Shown here: in pieces, positions 12,346-23,735 of the stretch
Position numbering within the stretch: the first letter of the stretch is position 1
How the letters are laid out: each line of letters begins with the position of its first letter
NCBI GenBank assembly: GCA_014529385.2
Contig: CM043971.1
Location: 58,389,709 to 58,453,708 of the forward strand
Length of the DNA: 64,000 nt
Reading direction: 5' to 3'
Origin: Adiantum capillus-veneris
Taxonomy: Eukaryota > Streptophyta > Polypodiopsida > Polypodiales > Pteridaceae
Position numbers and translations under genes: made by a program
Notes under the pieces: model-generated
The model's input: the letters and a program-made list of their open reading frames with translations, nothing else
What the model was told of the DNA's origin: nothing
Databases searched by the model: none

Positions 12346-12859
12346 CCCTACCTGTTTGTATGACACACAACCTCGCAACCTAGGTTTAAGGGGGTTAATT
12401 TGTGTCCGGGTTTAGTTTTAATGTGACATCTTCGACTGCAATTTCCCTGGGTTTTTTGTGTGCACTTGCGAGTCGTCACCACCCCTCATTGAATGCGTTG
12501 TGTTATTTAGTTTTTGGGTTTGGGGGGGGGGGATGTCGTACAATAAAAGTTGGAGGCTCGCGCCTTACGTTTAAAGATGACATTAATATTGATGGGAGCA
12601 AGCATGCGAGCCATGCCCACTTAAGGAAAATGCAAGAGCAATGTGCAAGCACGAAACACATGTGAGCTATTTGTATGGTATTCTCGTTACTCTACAAACG
12701 ATGAACTTTCACAATGTGGAAAATTATAAATTCCTATGGGATATTCCATCTAACGTAAGGACGAAAACCTTGGATCAAGACTAGAGATCCATGTTTAGAA
12801 CAAAAGTATTGTTCCACTACATAAAAGAAAGGCACTTCTCAAAATATCTCTCTTTATTC

Positions 12860-12862
<3 letters not shown>

Positions 12863-12929
<67 letters not shown>

Positions 12930-12932
12930 GGA
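12863..12932. repeat. compound (GT)n(GA)n microsatellite
   Basis: A long run of GT passes directly into GA. The same GT-then-GA order recurs at 5745-5787, 15142-15212 and 15722-15795. Confidence 0.95.
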
Positions 12933-13386
12933 GACAAGTGAGAGAAGGAGATAGAGATACATGTGAAGATTTAGTGTTCCATTTTCGAAGGAGCGTTACA
13001 TATCTTATATTTTATCACTTATTACGTCTCCTTCCCTCTCTTATTAACGAGAATCTTTTGAGATTCCCTCCCCCGTTCCCAAAGGAAAAGCAAGCTGCCA
13101 TCCCCCAACCCTCCTTTGGGCACCCCACAGCCTGAGCCCATTCCTTCCTGCTTGCGAGCTGCACCAAGAGAGATGTGTTTGTGTGTTGGCTGTTGTGCGT
13201 GACCTGGTTGCAAGAGAGAGGCAATGAGGGAAAAAGAGACATGGACCGCAAACGAACTGAGAGGGGGGATATGGCAAGTGCAGTTGGTGATGGCAATTGA
13301 AGGCATACACAGAGGCGATTACAAGGAGCTCGCCAAGGTCGATTTTGCATTGCTCCAGCACTTGCAAAGAACTGTCTAACCATTGC

Positions 13387-13387
<1 letters not shown>

Positions 13388-13420
<33 letters not shown>
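13388..13420. repeat. (CA)n microsatellite
   Basis: An uninterrupted CA run. Long open frames crossing it on both strands are an effect of the repeat and show no family motifs. Confidence 0.95.
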
Positions 13421-13424
<4 letters not shown>

Positions 13425-13680
13425 TTGCCTCGTGTCTTGTCATCCCCTCTCCATCCTCTGTCGATGGCTATGCCAATTGCGTCTTCCATGTTTGGTTGTC
13501 TAGACATGCACCTCATTCAACTACCCCCTAATATTTTGCCATAAATTCCCAGAATGCCCTTCAAAATTGTCCAAATTCCCCGAACACTCCTCATTGTGAG
13601 ATTAAATATCTCCAAAGATTAGAAAAAAATGTAGCTTTCCATAAGAGAGCGATTGTCTATCAATACAAGATGCTAAAACT

Positions 13681-14042
13681 AGAATTTGAATTGGTTTTAG
13701 TGAGGTATTGCTACTTTAAACACATTTGGAAGGCAAGGAACACTTGAATTTTTGAGAACTCTCTGGAGGTAGCTAAGTTTGTGGAGATAGTCCAAGAAAA
13801 CAGAGTAACGATCATCGCCATTGGGAAGCAAAAGAACTCAAAAGAGTGGAGTAAGACCCTCAAGGATGTTGAGAATGTGTGAGATCATCCATTGTCAAGG
13901 GGTGGCTCCCCCATCAGCCGATGTATCTAGAATCCAGTGAAGTGGTCATGGTTCGTCATGAGCATGACAAGACTCTGTAATTTTTGGATATGGTAATATA
14001 ATCCACTCACCGTTGTGAGTTTTGCCAAAAAAAAAAAAAGAA
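13681..14042 (+). pseudogene. LINE 3' end with poly(A) tail
   Basis: The plus strand reads CYFKHIWKARNT, a stop, IFENSLEVAKFVEIVQENR, then VTIIAIGKQKNSKEWSKTL, ending about 13880; it is related to the segment KIIQESRVVIYTLGRKQ at 11690-11740. The sequence ends GTGAGTTTTGCC followed by a run of A at 14028-14040, a retroposon poly(A) tail. It is a 5'-truncated LINE copy, typical of incomplete target-primed reverse transcription. Confidence 0.7.
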
Positions 14043-15030
14043 TTTAAGTTGGTTCTGTGGGCTTTGGAAATGAATTGCTTCATCATTTTTAGACATAAGG
14101 TGAATTGTGACAAATAACATGCTAAGCACTCACAAACGGATCTCAATTGTAAAAAATTAATAAAGATTAGAAACTCTTGAAGAATCCAACGAAAAAAGAT
14201 ACAAGGGAATTTTTGCAATTTGAGGAGTATTTTGAAAATTTTCACAAATTAGAAGGGTATTTTGGTCATTTTCCTTAAAAGACATTGCACTCGACTCTTT
14301 CTTAATCGTGGCTCGAATAAGGCAGCCCTGAACTTGCCTTCGTGGCTTAACACATCCCTCCCCAACTAGGCATTTCCACCTGCGTTCATTCATCGTCATT
14401 CAATCTGCCACCTTTTCAATCGCGCACGAATCTACACATGAGCAAGCTTCCACTAAATGAAAAAATTATGCTCCTCTTGCTTTTGCTTCTACGTTCTCAA
14501 GCTTCCAAATATATACCAAAATCACTAGTACATACTATTAATTTCAAAGAAAAAGTTTGCCCTTTCCTTTTACCTTTCTCTTAAGTCCAAGGAATCTTTC
14601 AAGATTCCTATTAAAAAAACATGGGTGGAGACCTACTACCATGTTTTCAACCACCAATACATTCTGGCTCATTGCAGTTCATTAGCTGGAATCTCAATAT
14701 TCCTTCTCACTACAAAAAATATAGTTTGCAAGATCGACAAATCATTGTAGAGCAACCGATGTGACGTTTGGGGGACACGAGTGGCTCTTTTCCCTTTTGC
14801 TTCCGTTCTTTTCTTTAACTCCAGAAACGCATCTCCTTAAGATTCCACTCAAATAAATGGTTCTAAAATTGAACCAACATACTACCATATTATGGAAGAG
14901 CCTTTTCATGTGTTCCACGTGGCAGCATATGGGGCGCGAGATGTTGAGTAGCATGGAACAAGAGTACATTGGGAGGGTGCAGCAACTGTTGGAGGAAGAC
15001 GAGTCGAGCGGGGGAGTGGGGAGTGCACAC
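14043..15030. other. no gene recognised
   Basis: Mostly AT-rich. Short frames only, with no domain motif. A stretch near 14857-15010 is open on the plus strand but runs into the GA repeat and has no recognisable family. Confidence 0.5.
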
Positions 15031-15033
<3 letters not shown>

Positions 15034-15100
<67 letters not shown>

Positions 15101-15140
15101 TTCCATTCCTGTTACGGCGAGCTCCTATTGACGGGAAGCC

Positions 15141-15215
<75 letters not shown>

Positions 15216-15321
15216 CATGGTCATTGTTGATCAAAGAGAGAGCACCTAGCTGGGAAGGAGCAGAGTAGGTGCTGGGAAGGAGCAGAGCACCTAGCGGCAC
15301 TTGCAGCTACCAGATACTTAG

Positions 15322-15398
<77 letters not shown>

Positions 15399-15412
15399 GT
15401 GTGTGTGTGTGC
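15034..15412. repeat. cluster of three long microsatellites
   Basis: (GA)n at about 15037-15095, (GT)n(GA)n at 15142-15212, and (CT)n(GT)n at 15322-15410. Between the last two, GGGAAGGAGCAGAG occurs twice. Reading frames here are only Arg-Glu, Leu-Ser or Thr-His dipeptide runs. Confidence 0.95.
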
Positions 15413-15657
15413 ACAATTGGGTGCTCCTGGCACAGATAGTAGAGCCTCAAATTCATTCTAGAAGGCTTTTATATCTTTGTGAAGCGCCTGCTCTTTGCAA
15501 ACATGAACGTGCAAATGTGTGCATATTGCAAGCGTGAAAGCATCAACCTATTTGTTCGCAAAATACATGACTATCATTGCTAGGGTTTGGAATGGTTGTA
15601 TTAAAGTCTACGTACTTTGACAAATGACTGCGTCACGTAACTCACACAGCAAGGAGC

Positions 15658-15722
15658 CAGAGAGAGAGAGAGAGAGAGAGAGATGGAAACTGGTCGGCAG
15701 GCAGCACGCCCAGCAAGGTGTG

Positions 15723-15795
<73 letters not shown>
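15658..15795. repeat. (GA)n and (GT)n(GA)n microsatellites
   Basis: A short GA run at about 15659-15683 and a long GT-to-GA compound tract at 15722-15795. They continue the cluster that begins at 15034. Confidence 0.95.
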
Positions 15796-15798
<3 letters not shown>

Positions 15799-16087
15799 AA
15801 ATCAAGCCAAGCGGATGGAATCTGGAAACCACACGGGCCTGCCGAGGCTTGTGCCAACTGCTGAGAGAGAGGGGGGGACATAGCGCTTATAACTTGAGAC
15901 AACGCCGACAAGGCTACTCAAAGAGAGAAGTTGCATCTGACGGGGCACATGGGAGGGTATGCTAGTGCAACACTTGCAATGGGCGGAAGAGCTCAGACAC
16001 TACTATCAAATTATTTCTTTATGGTAGAGTTTCATGTTTCATAGATCTTACACGCCATGAGAATTGATCATGGAGTTTCTTATTTCT

Positions 16088-16400
16088 TTTTTTTTTTGCG
16101 AAACTTACATTTGTGTATGAGATATATTAATAATCAAAAAATTTACAAAGCAAGTCCTGCTCAGACCGAGCCAAGACATCAAAGGACCAGCATGATTCAT
16201 TTCATTTCTGATATGATGGGCTTTTGAATTGAGAACACAAAGGCATGTTGAATGACAAATGCACTGCGAGGCTATGAGTTTGCCATGGTATTTCATGTAT
16301 AATCCCTGCACTATTCTCATTTCACACAAATGAAGGCAATTGTGAGGAACAAATGGTGATGAATGTGTGAGGGAATGTGTGTGTGGGTTGGGTCGCACAT
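16088..16400 (-). mobile_element. retroposon 3' end with poly(A), minus strand
   Basis: A run of T at 16088-16098, read in reverse, is a poly(A) tail preceded by AAGTTTCGC, much like the GTTTTGCC-poly(A) end at 14028. The upstream reverse strand has a 97-residue open piece without a clear motif. I infer another 5'-truncated LINE end; the family is not proven. Confidence 0.4.
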
Positions 16401-16724
16401 GAGTTCATATTTGCAAATATTTCTTTATATTATACAAATAATGAGGGCTTTCCTTGCAAAATCATTTTGAAGACCTAGGTTATTGCTTGGGCATGATCTT
16501 TTGGTGTAGCACTCTCAAATAGGATTTTAAAATAATATTTTCCAATATTGCCTTCACTTCCTAAGAACACAAACGTAATGCTTTTATTGGCTAAGAAGGC
16601 CATTGAGGAGTGGTAGAGAAAACGTGCAATTCTTCTTTGCACCTCTCACCATCCCCCATGGTCACCATCACATTAACTTTGAATGAGGAAAATGTTCAAA
16701 TGAGAAATGACTTGCATGTGAGTG

Positions 16725-16762
16725 AGTGAGTGTCTGTGTGTGTGCGCATGCGTGCGCACACA

Positions 16763-16798
<36 letters not shown>
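16725..16798. repeat. GT-rich tract followed by (CT)n
   Basis: Alternating GT/GCGC and CACA sequence passes into an uninterrupted CT run ending at 16797. Confidence 0.9.
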
Positions 16799-16799
<1 letters not shown>

Positions 16800-18718
16800 C
16801 ATCAAAGTGTTTGGAAAAAATCTTTTTTCCATACATACAAAATTTCTTTTCTTGAATTTGCCAAGAAATTTTTTTAGAAAATTAGATTTATTTCTCAAGT
16901 TTTTACACTATTTTTCTCTATTTTGGGATGAAATTTTTCCTTTTTCTCTTGCTCTCAATCGATAGTTTTGAAATTGAAAACGACACAATATAAAGCTGAG
17001 ACACATTTTTTCCGAACACTATCAATTAACATGTCAAATGTATCACTCAATTTATTACAACAAAAAATGTTGCCTTCTTGAGGCCATCGTGAAGTCCTCA
17101 CCTTGTTCTTCTAGCTTTTTAAATGGATAAAAGTGACACTTTACTTGGATATACATGAAGACAACTCAAGTGCATTGGTGGTGTTATTTGAACATCCCCC
17201 CCTTACCACAAAAACACATAATCACACACATCAACAACACTATTTTTGGCATGAAGAAGGCCATTTGGGGGGGGGGAGAAATGGTGCAATTTTTAAACCG
17301 TTGATGCAGAGGTTGCCAATGGTGGACACACGTCCTCTTGGCTTGAAGATGAAAGTATTGTAAACATTATATCTTCTTTTTAAATTGTAAATGGGTCTTT
17401 CTATCATTGTAATTTGGTACCTTTCATTAAAGTCTCCCTTGACTTCTTTGTTTTTGGCTTGCAGAAGGCCATAATGGGGTGGGTGGATTTTTGGTACAAA
17501 TTGTGGACCATGGATGGAAGTCGATCGGATGGAGGACACGTATACAATCTGCTTGTTTTTTAATATTTTTTCTAATTTTTTGTGAAAGGTGTTGACATTT
17601 GTGTACCTCTTTCTTTAAAGAGGACCATTGAAAATTGGGTCACACACAATCTTTTTCGTCCTCTTTCACCTTTTTTTGTTATTTTATTTTGTAAAACTGT
17701 CCTTTCATTTAAGAGCACGGGCTCCATTTCATAAAAAAGTTCAATATGCCAATCAATTGAACTATTTTTTAAATTTTAATTTGGTAAAAATTCTTTAATT
17801 TAAGAGCCTTACATGTGTCCATTTCATTAAGTTGTTTTAGTATACCAATGTGACCCTTCACCTTGTCCCTTTGAATGGGTCCCTTCATTTAAGAACCTAA
17901 TGACTTTCTTTACAAGTTTTTTATTTGAAACATATCTTTTTCGTTGTATATTTTTCTTTCATTTGATGACAACTTACAATTAAAAAATTTTAAATTGTAT
18001 TTACATGAAAGAATTGTAAACTATAAAAAAATTATAAATTTTTCACATAAAATTATAAATCGTCCTTAAATATAAAAAAATCTTCACAATTGATTTTTTT
18101 TTCAATTTTTCGTTTTAATAGACAAATGTCACCTTGTTACTTTAGTATAACATATATCATTATTAAGGATTAGGTTTAGACAGTTCCAATGTTGATAAAA
18201 TGCATTTCAAAGGAGCAACTCATCTATACATGTCACATGTAACACTTGATTAAGAGAATTCAGCAAGAAGAAAAATGTCATTAGATAGTGCCATCTTCAA
18301 ACGATAGCGATGACGCACACACACATCAGTGCTGACGAAGGCATTGACAAATTCTCACGGCAGCTGCTTTGCCAGCGAACTCTATTTCTCAACCATTATC
18401 ACAAATTACTATTATTTTTCATCAAAATGGCCTTTTATTTAAGAGGTTGTTCACACAAAGCAACGTGTGCAATGTGCATGCTGTCTTTAACGACAACAAT
18501 GATGAAGCACAAATGATGAAGGGATGTATTTCAAACCATATTGATGTATATGTCAATTGAACCCGTGGCATTGAACCCTACATCCGTCTTCGTGAGTATG
18601 ATTATATTTTTTGTCAAGACGTATATCATTGAGATTCTTTACTAACGGGATTAGACACTGCTGCGCTTGTGTCGACGGTAAGACCTTTCGACAAGCCCTA
18701 TTTTGTAAATGCAGCTCT
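16800..18718. other. AT-rich DNA without recognisable genes
   Basis: Long A/T-rich segments, with short frames only. Blocks of the type CTTTCATTTAAGAGC recur around 17700-17900 in diverged form, which suggests an old degraded repeat. No transposon protein motif could be read in any frame. Confidence 0.5.
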
Positions 18719-18721
18719 CAT

Positions 18722-18966
18722 GAGGTTATTGGGAAAACCTAAACCCAAGGTTAGCTAGAGTTACCCAAAAACTCTAGGGTTTGGGAGTAAACCAAAAACT
18801 CCGTGTTTTGGCTGCTATGCCTACCTCCACCTACGAGAAAGGGGAGGCTCTCTTGGTAGCGTCAGGTTATGGGTACACCTAAAACCCTTGGTTGTGAGAA
18901 AACCTAAAACTCACGGTTTATGACTATACCAAAAACTCGTGGTTGAGAGTAAACCTAAAACTCTGT
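18722..18966 (+). repeat. degenerate tandem repeat of AAACC(T/A)AAAACTC units
   Basis: Units such as AAACCTAAAACTCACGGTTT, ACCAAAAACTCGTGGTT and AAACCTAAAACTCTGTG recur about every 30-35 bases with drift. They resemble but are not the plant telomere unit TTTAGGG. The block lies upstream of a GAAGGGGGCGATTGTTGGGG sequence that looks like a copia polypurine tract and LTR start. Confidence 0.6.
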
Positions 18967-19039
18967 GTGTCATGAGAGTGAGAATCTAGTTTGAAGGGGG
19001 CGTTGTGATGACGACTATGCCAAGTTTGGCTGAAGGGGG

Positions 19040-19582
19040 CGATTGTTGGGGTCTTGCAATGAAATGGGCCATGGAATGTACAATTGTCCACATCCAAGGC
19101 GACTTCCGGGAGACATATATCCCCCTAGACTGCCTCCTCTCACTGTGCAACAAGAACTAGCTCAAGGCCCACAAATCCTTCGTCGACCACCACCACCAGC
19201 AAATATACCTCCCGCCCCACATGAGGAGGAAGAAAGAGGAGTCAACATCATCAAGCTAGAAGAGGTAATAGATGAGCTTACTCTAAACTTTGATGTTATG
19301 CCGGCAGAAAAACGCACAAGAGCACATGATAAGGATGAAGACATGAGAAGAGAAGGAACAAATTCAGCCAGAAGGGACAAGAAAAAGAAGTCAAAGATGG
19401 AAGAAGCTGAAAGTAGCAGGAAGAAAAGATCAAGACAAAGGAAAATTGGTATCAACGACTTCCCATTGGGAAAGGAGCTAGAGCCCTACAACATCCTGGA
19501 GGATTTACAAACCCAAAAGCCAAACATTTCATGGCCTCAACTTCTACACCTATCAGCCAAAGTAAGAAGGCAATGGCCATAG
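19040..19582 (+). pseudogene. gag C-terminal remnant with half a zinc knuckle
   Basis: The frame opens with CNEMGHGMYNC, the second half of a CCHC knuckle; the first CxxC is cut off at the element's left end. A Pro-rich stretch follows and then a Lys/Arg/Glu-rich segment (MEEAESSRKKRSRQRK), probably nucleic-acid binding. A TAG at 19580-19582 ends the frame directly before the pol frame. Confidence 0.65.
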
Positions 19583-21907
19583 TTGGTAAGTATAAGAATT
19601 CCAAAAAAGAAAGCAAATCTTTCCATTAAGGTTGTGGCCTCAAAGCTACAAAAAGATGTGGAACCCATTGTGGATGCTTACATAAGGGGTAAAAAGGTGT
19701 CTAATGTATATGTTGACGGTGGAGCTCAAATGTGTGTGATCACGGAAAAATCAATGAACAGGTTAGGGCTTGAAATTACAAAGTCCTCTAATTGTCAAGC
19801 TAAGCTAGCCAACAACTCAAGTGTGAAGTGTTTGGGGATCATTGAAAATGTAAAAGTCTCTGTATGTAACATAGATGCACGAGTGGATATGTATGTCATG
19901 CCAGCTAAGGGGGAGGGCTATCCCATCATCCTAGGGAGGCCTTGGCTCATTGTTGTGAATGCAGATCAAAAATGGGGAAGTGGTCGTTTGATTCTTAAGA
20001 AGGGTCAACCGGTGGTGTATGATTGGCGAGAAGGAAAGCAACTAGATATCAACTATGAAACCACGGCAGATGAAGAGAGCGAGGAGGAGAGTCCTTACTC
20101 AAGTGATGAGGAAGCATCAACCAGTGAAGAGGAGTCTTCTTTGGAGGTAATGGGAATTGTATTCAACGTCAACACCCAAGATGTTTCTCTAGAAGAAAAG
20201 CCAACAGACAATCACACACGAGGGGATGAAAGATGCCACCACCTTGAAGAAGGATTTGAGAAGATGCTTGCAAAAGATCTTACTTGTGAGGAGAAGAGGT
20301 CCTACATCAATATGTTAAGGAGGTATCCCAATTTGTTTATCACTGACTACTCACAAATAAGAGGTGTAGATGTAATAGAGCATCGAATTGAATTGAAACC
20401 AGAGACCAAACCCGTGGCTCAAAAGTTAAGGCGACTAGGATCTGTGCAACAAAAGGCTCTCCTACAAGAAGTGAATCGACTCTTGAAGGCTGGCTTCATA
20501 TATCTAGTATCCAACTCCGAATGGGTATCACCTATTGTAGTCACTCCCAAGAAGAATGGTAAGTGGAGGGTCCGCGTGGATTACAAACCCCTCAATGCTG
20601 CGACAAAGAGGGACCACTTCCCTCTCCCTTTCCAAGATGAAATTTTGAATGAAGTAGCAGGTCACGAATGCTACACTGTGTGTGATGGGTATTCAGGATA
20701 TTTTCAAATTAGAATAGCAGAAGAGGACCAACCAAAAACCACCTTCATCACACCTTGGGGATGTTTTGCATTCAGAGTAATGCCTTTTGGGCTCACCAAT
20801 GCTCCTAGCACCTTCATGAGATTCACAATATTTGTATTTCAGCCATTCTTTGGAAAATCTATAAGAGTCTTTATGGATGATTTCTGTATTTATAGTTGTA
20901 GATCACTTCACTGCCAAAAGGTTGAAGAGGGGCTTAAGAGGCTCCATCAATTTGGGGGACAACTCAACCCAGAGAAGTGTCATATCGGTGAATCTCAGGT
21001 GGTTTTGCTAGGCCATGTGGTTTCTTCACAAGGAATTCAAGTGGATCCCTCTAAAGTAGAGGCCCTTTTGTCATTATCTCCACCAACAACAACTAAGGAG
21101 CTAATGACCTTCAACCACAAAGTGAGGTACATGTCTCGCTTCATCCATCTCCTAGCAGAAGCCATCGCCCCTTTGCATAGGTTGGCAATCCAATCTACAT
21201 TTGAATGGGGGAGGGAACATGCAAAATGTTTTGAGGAAGTGAAGGGCATTCTTAGCTCTCTCCCAATCCTAATGCCACCAGATCCAAAGGAGACCTACTA
21301 TGTCACTCCAAGTGTAGGTTTCGAAGCAATTGGTGTTGTTTTGATGCAAAAAGATCCTAAAACATCATACATGAGGCCGATCTATTTTGCAAGCAAGGTG
21401 ATGACTCCGGCCGAGAAGGGATACACTGAAATGGAGAAAGTGGTCTTTGCAATCTTGTTTGCGGTAAGGAAGTTTCGATCGTATCTTCTCCCTGTGCCAT
21501 TTGTTTTTGTCACCTTAGAGCACAATCTACCATATGTAGTACAACACATGAGCCTCTCATCTAGAATAGCAAAGTGGGTGCTTGAACTCCAAGAATTTGA
21601 ATACACTTTCCTTGTAGAAGATAGCACAAGAGCAGGACTTGCAGACATTCTCACCTACAAAGTGAGAGAAAGGGAAGGATCACGACTACAAAGAGAGGAA
21701 GGCTCAAAACAGTTCAAAGTGAAGGAGATTGATAATGCCCATACTTTATGCTTTGACGGAGCTTATCAACACCAACAAGACAAAGCAGAAGGGGGGATCA
21801 TCATTTTGAACCCACAAAAGGAGGTAATGGTTAGAAAAGGTATCACTCTACCCAATGTTCACTCTAACAATGAGGCTGAGTATGCTGCTCTAACCCTTGG
21901 GTTATAA
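19583..21907 (+). pseudogene. pol: protease, RT, RNase H and start of archaeal-type RNase H
   Basis: A 774-codon open frame. Protease at about residues 40-130: VYVDGGAQMCVIT, in which Asp-Gly-Gly replaces the usual D-S/T-G, a form common in this lineage, and ILGRPWL. RT at about 265-450: VDYKPLNAATKRDHFPLPF, MPFGLTNAPSTFMRF and active site FMDDFCIYS. The RNase H region starts YYVTPSVGFEAIGVVLMQKD, where the first catalytic Asp of the usual LDAS motif is missing. The last part, CFDGAYQ...NNEAEYAALTLGL, is the start of the second RNase H. A TAA follows where homologues continue. Confidence 0.9.
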
Positions 21908-23094
21908 AAGGTGATTCTTTGCTAGTGGTCAGGCAAATTCAAGGGACTTGGAGGTGCAAGAATCGTACATTGTTTGAGTGGCTTAGTAGTGTAAGAGCTT
22001 TGATGAAGGGTTTTAAAGCAACACAGGTACAACACACTGTGAGAACTCATAACAAGGAAGCAGACTTACTCGCAAATGAAAAGCTTCAAATGGCGGTAGG
22101 AGGTGTGAAACTATATGAACCCAAATATCAAGATCAAGAGGAGCTAAAAGACATTATCTTCTTTCTACAAGCAGGTGAGTGTCCCAAACACTTAGACAAG
22201 GTGCAAAGACATAGACTAGTTAAGAAGGCCACACCTTACCAGTTGATCGGGGATGATTTATATCACAAAGGGAAAGATTTGGTCTTGAGGAGAGTACCAG
22301 GTGTGCAAGAGATAGAGAAAATTCTTCTTTCATATCATGATGATGTCTGTGGTGGTCACTTTTCTCAAGATATTACAAGTAGGAAGATTTTACAAGCAGG
22401 GTTTATTTGGTCGAGCTTACATCGTGATGTCCAATATTGGTGTAAGGCATGTAAGCCATGCCAAATTGCTGGGGATAGACGACTAACATATGAGCCTCGA
22501 GTCCCAATAATATCTTATGGCCCTTTTGAAAAGTGGGGTGTGGATGCAATAGGTCCCCTACCTCGTACTTCTACAGGGAAGGTTTTCATCATCATGGGTG
22601 TTGACTACATGACACGATGGGCGGAAGCAACAAGCACAACCCAAATCACAGCTGAAGAGGTATCAAAGTTTATTTTTGACCATATTTTTAGTAGGGTTGG
22701 AACACCCCTAGAAATCTTATCAGATCGAGGCCGGGGTTTTAGGGCTGACCTTCTGAATGATCTCTTGAGGAGGTTAAAAGTGAAACACCTGCATTCCACA
22801 CCCTACTATCCTCAATGCAATGGATTGGTGGAAAAAGTGAATGGAATGATATGTAAGATCATTTCTAAGCAGGTTGTGGACCGGCCTAATGATTGGGATC
22901 GCCATTTGACGGCTGCTCTTTGGGCGTATAGGACATCTTTCAAGGTATCTACCCAATTCACCCCTTTTCATCTAGTTTATGGACATGAGGCACTTCTCCC
23001 CATTGAGGTAGAGCTCTCAAGCTTGCGCGTTCTTGCAAGAGTGGCAAAAAAACCAAAAGAGGTTCTACATGAAAGGATCTTAGATCTCCAATGA
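21908..23094 (+). pseudogene. rest of second RNase H and integrase
   Basis: Beginning at about 21911, KGDSLLVVRQIQGTW and HNKEADLLANEKL complete the archaeal-type RNase H, in a different frame from the part before 21907; roughly ten residues seem lost at the junction. Integrase follows: zinc-binding HDDVCGGHFSQD...CKACKPCQIAG, then the core with WGVDAIGPL (first Asp), LSDRGRGF (second Asp) and CNGLVEKVN (Glu). The frame stops with TGA after LDLQ at 23094. All three catalytic acids are present, so decay here is mild. Confidence 0.9.
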
Positions 23095-23562
23095 CTTGAG
23101 CTAGATAGAGAAGAGTCCATTGATCACTACATCACCAAAGCGACAAGCCAAAGGGACAAAATCAACAAGAAGCTCAAGGGGAAAGGATTGAAGGAAGGTA
23201 TGTTGGTTCTTCGCTATGATAACCGACTTGATACTCGACTTGACAAAAAGTTTTTGCAAAGATGGAAGGGACCTTTCATGATAAAAACAAAGTTTGGGAA
23301 TGGTAGTTACAGATTAGCAGATTTATCAGGAAAACTCCACAAGACCAGAGTCAATGGATGGAGATTAAAGCCCTACTTTCAACGTATCAATCCGTTGGTA
23401 GGAAGTCATCTGCTTACATCATCTAAGCTCCAAATTGGCATGGCTCCCTTCGGCTTGGCAAATGCTCCACCTATTTTTAAAGCTTTGATGTGCAAAGAAG
23501 AAACAACCTTGGAATCTGAACATACCCAAGGCAACCCTCCCATCTCCGATTTATGGGATTGA
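23095..23562 (+). pseudogene. integrase C-terminal domain, after an in-frame stop
   Basis: After the TGA the reading continues LELDREESIDHYITKATSQ, then EGMLVLRYDNRLDTRLDKKF and WKGPFMIKTKFGNGSYRLAD, the integrase C-terminal (SH3-like) block of this lineage. Further on, 23437-23500 reads MAPFGLANAPPIFKALM, which resembles the RT block MPFGLTNAPxxF and is out of place here. Confidence 0.8.
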
Positions 23563-23715
23563 GGTAATGAAAAGCAGGTCTAATAGAGTAAAAGAGTGCA
23601 TGACACTCCTCCTATTGAAAAAAAAAAGTGGAAAAGGAAAAAATGACAAAAAAAAGAGAAAAAAGAAAAAAGAAAAAGAAGCAACACCGTCCTCCTAAAG
23701 ATATGAATATCTCTA

Positions 23716-23729
23716 GGCTTGGGGGAGGG
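23716..23729 (+). promoter_or_regulatory. polypurine tract
   Basis: GGCTTGGGGGAGGG directly before the presumed 3' LTR start (TGAGTGGC at 23736). This purine run would prime plus-strand synthesis. Confidence 0.7.
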
Positions 23730-23735
23730 CTAATA

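Noticed and set aside
13015..13443. Long overlapping minus-strand frames around a CA repeat
   Set aside because: Three frames are open at once because of the repeat and base composition; no family motif.
18722..18966. Interstitial telomere repeat
   Set aside because: Units resemble AAACCTAAAACTC, not the TTTAGGG/CCCTAAA plant unit, and the period is about 30-35.
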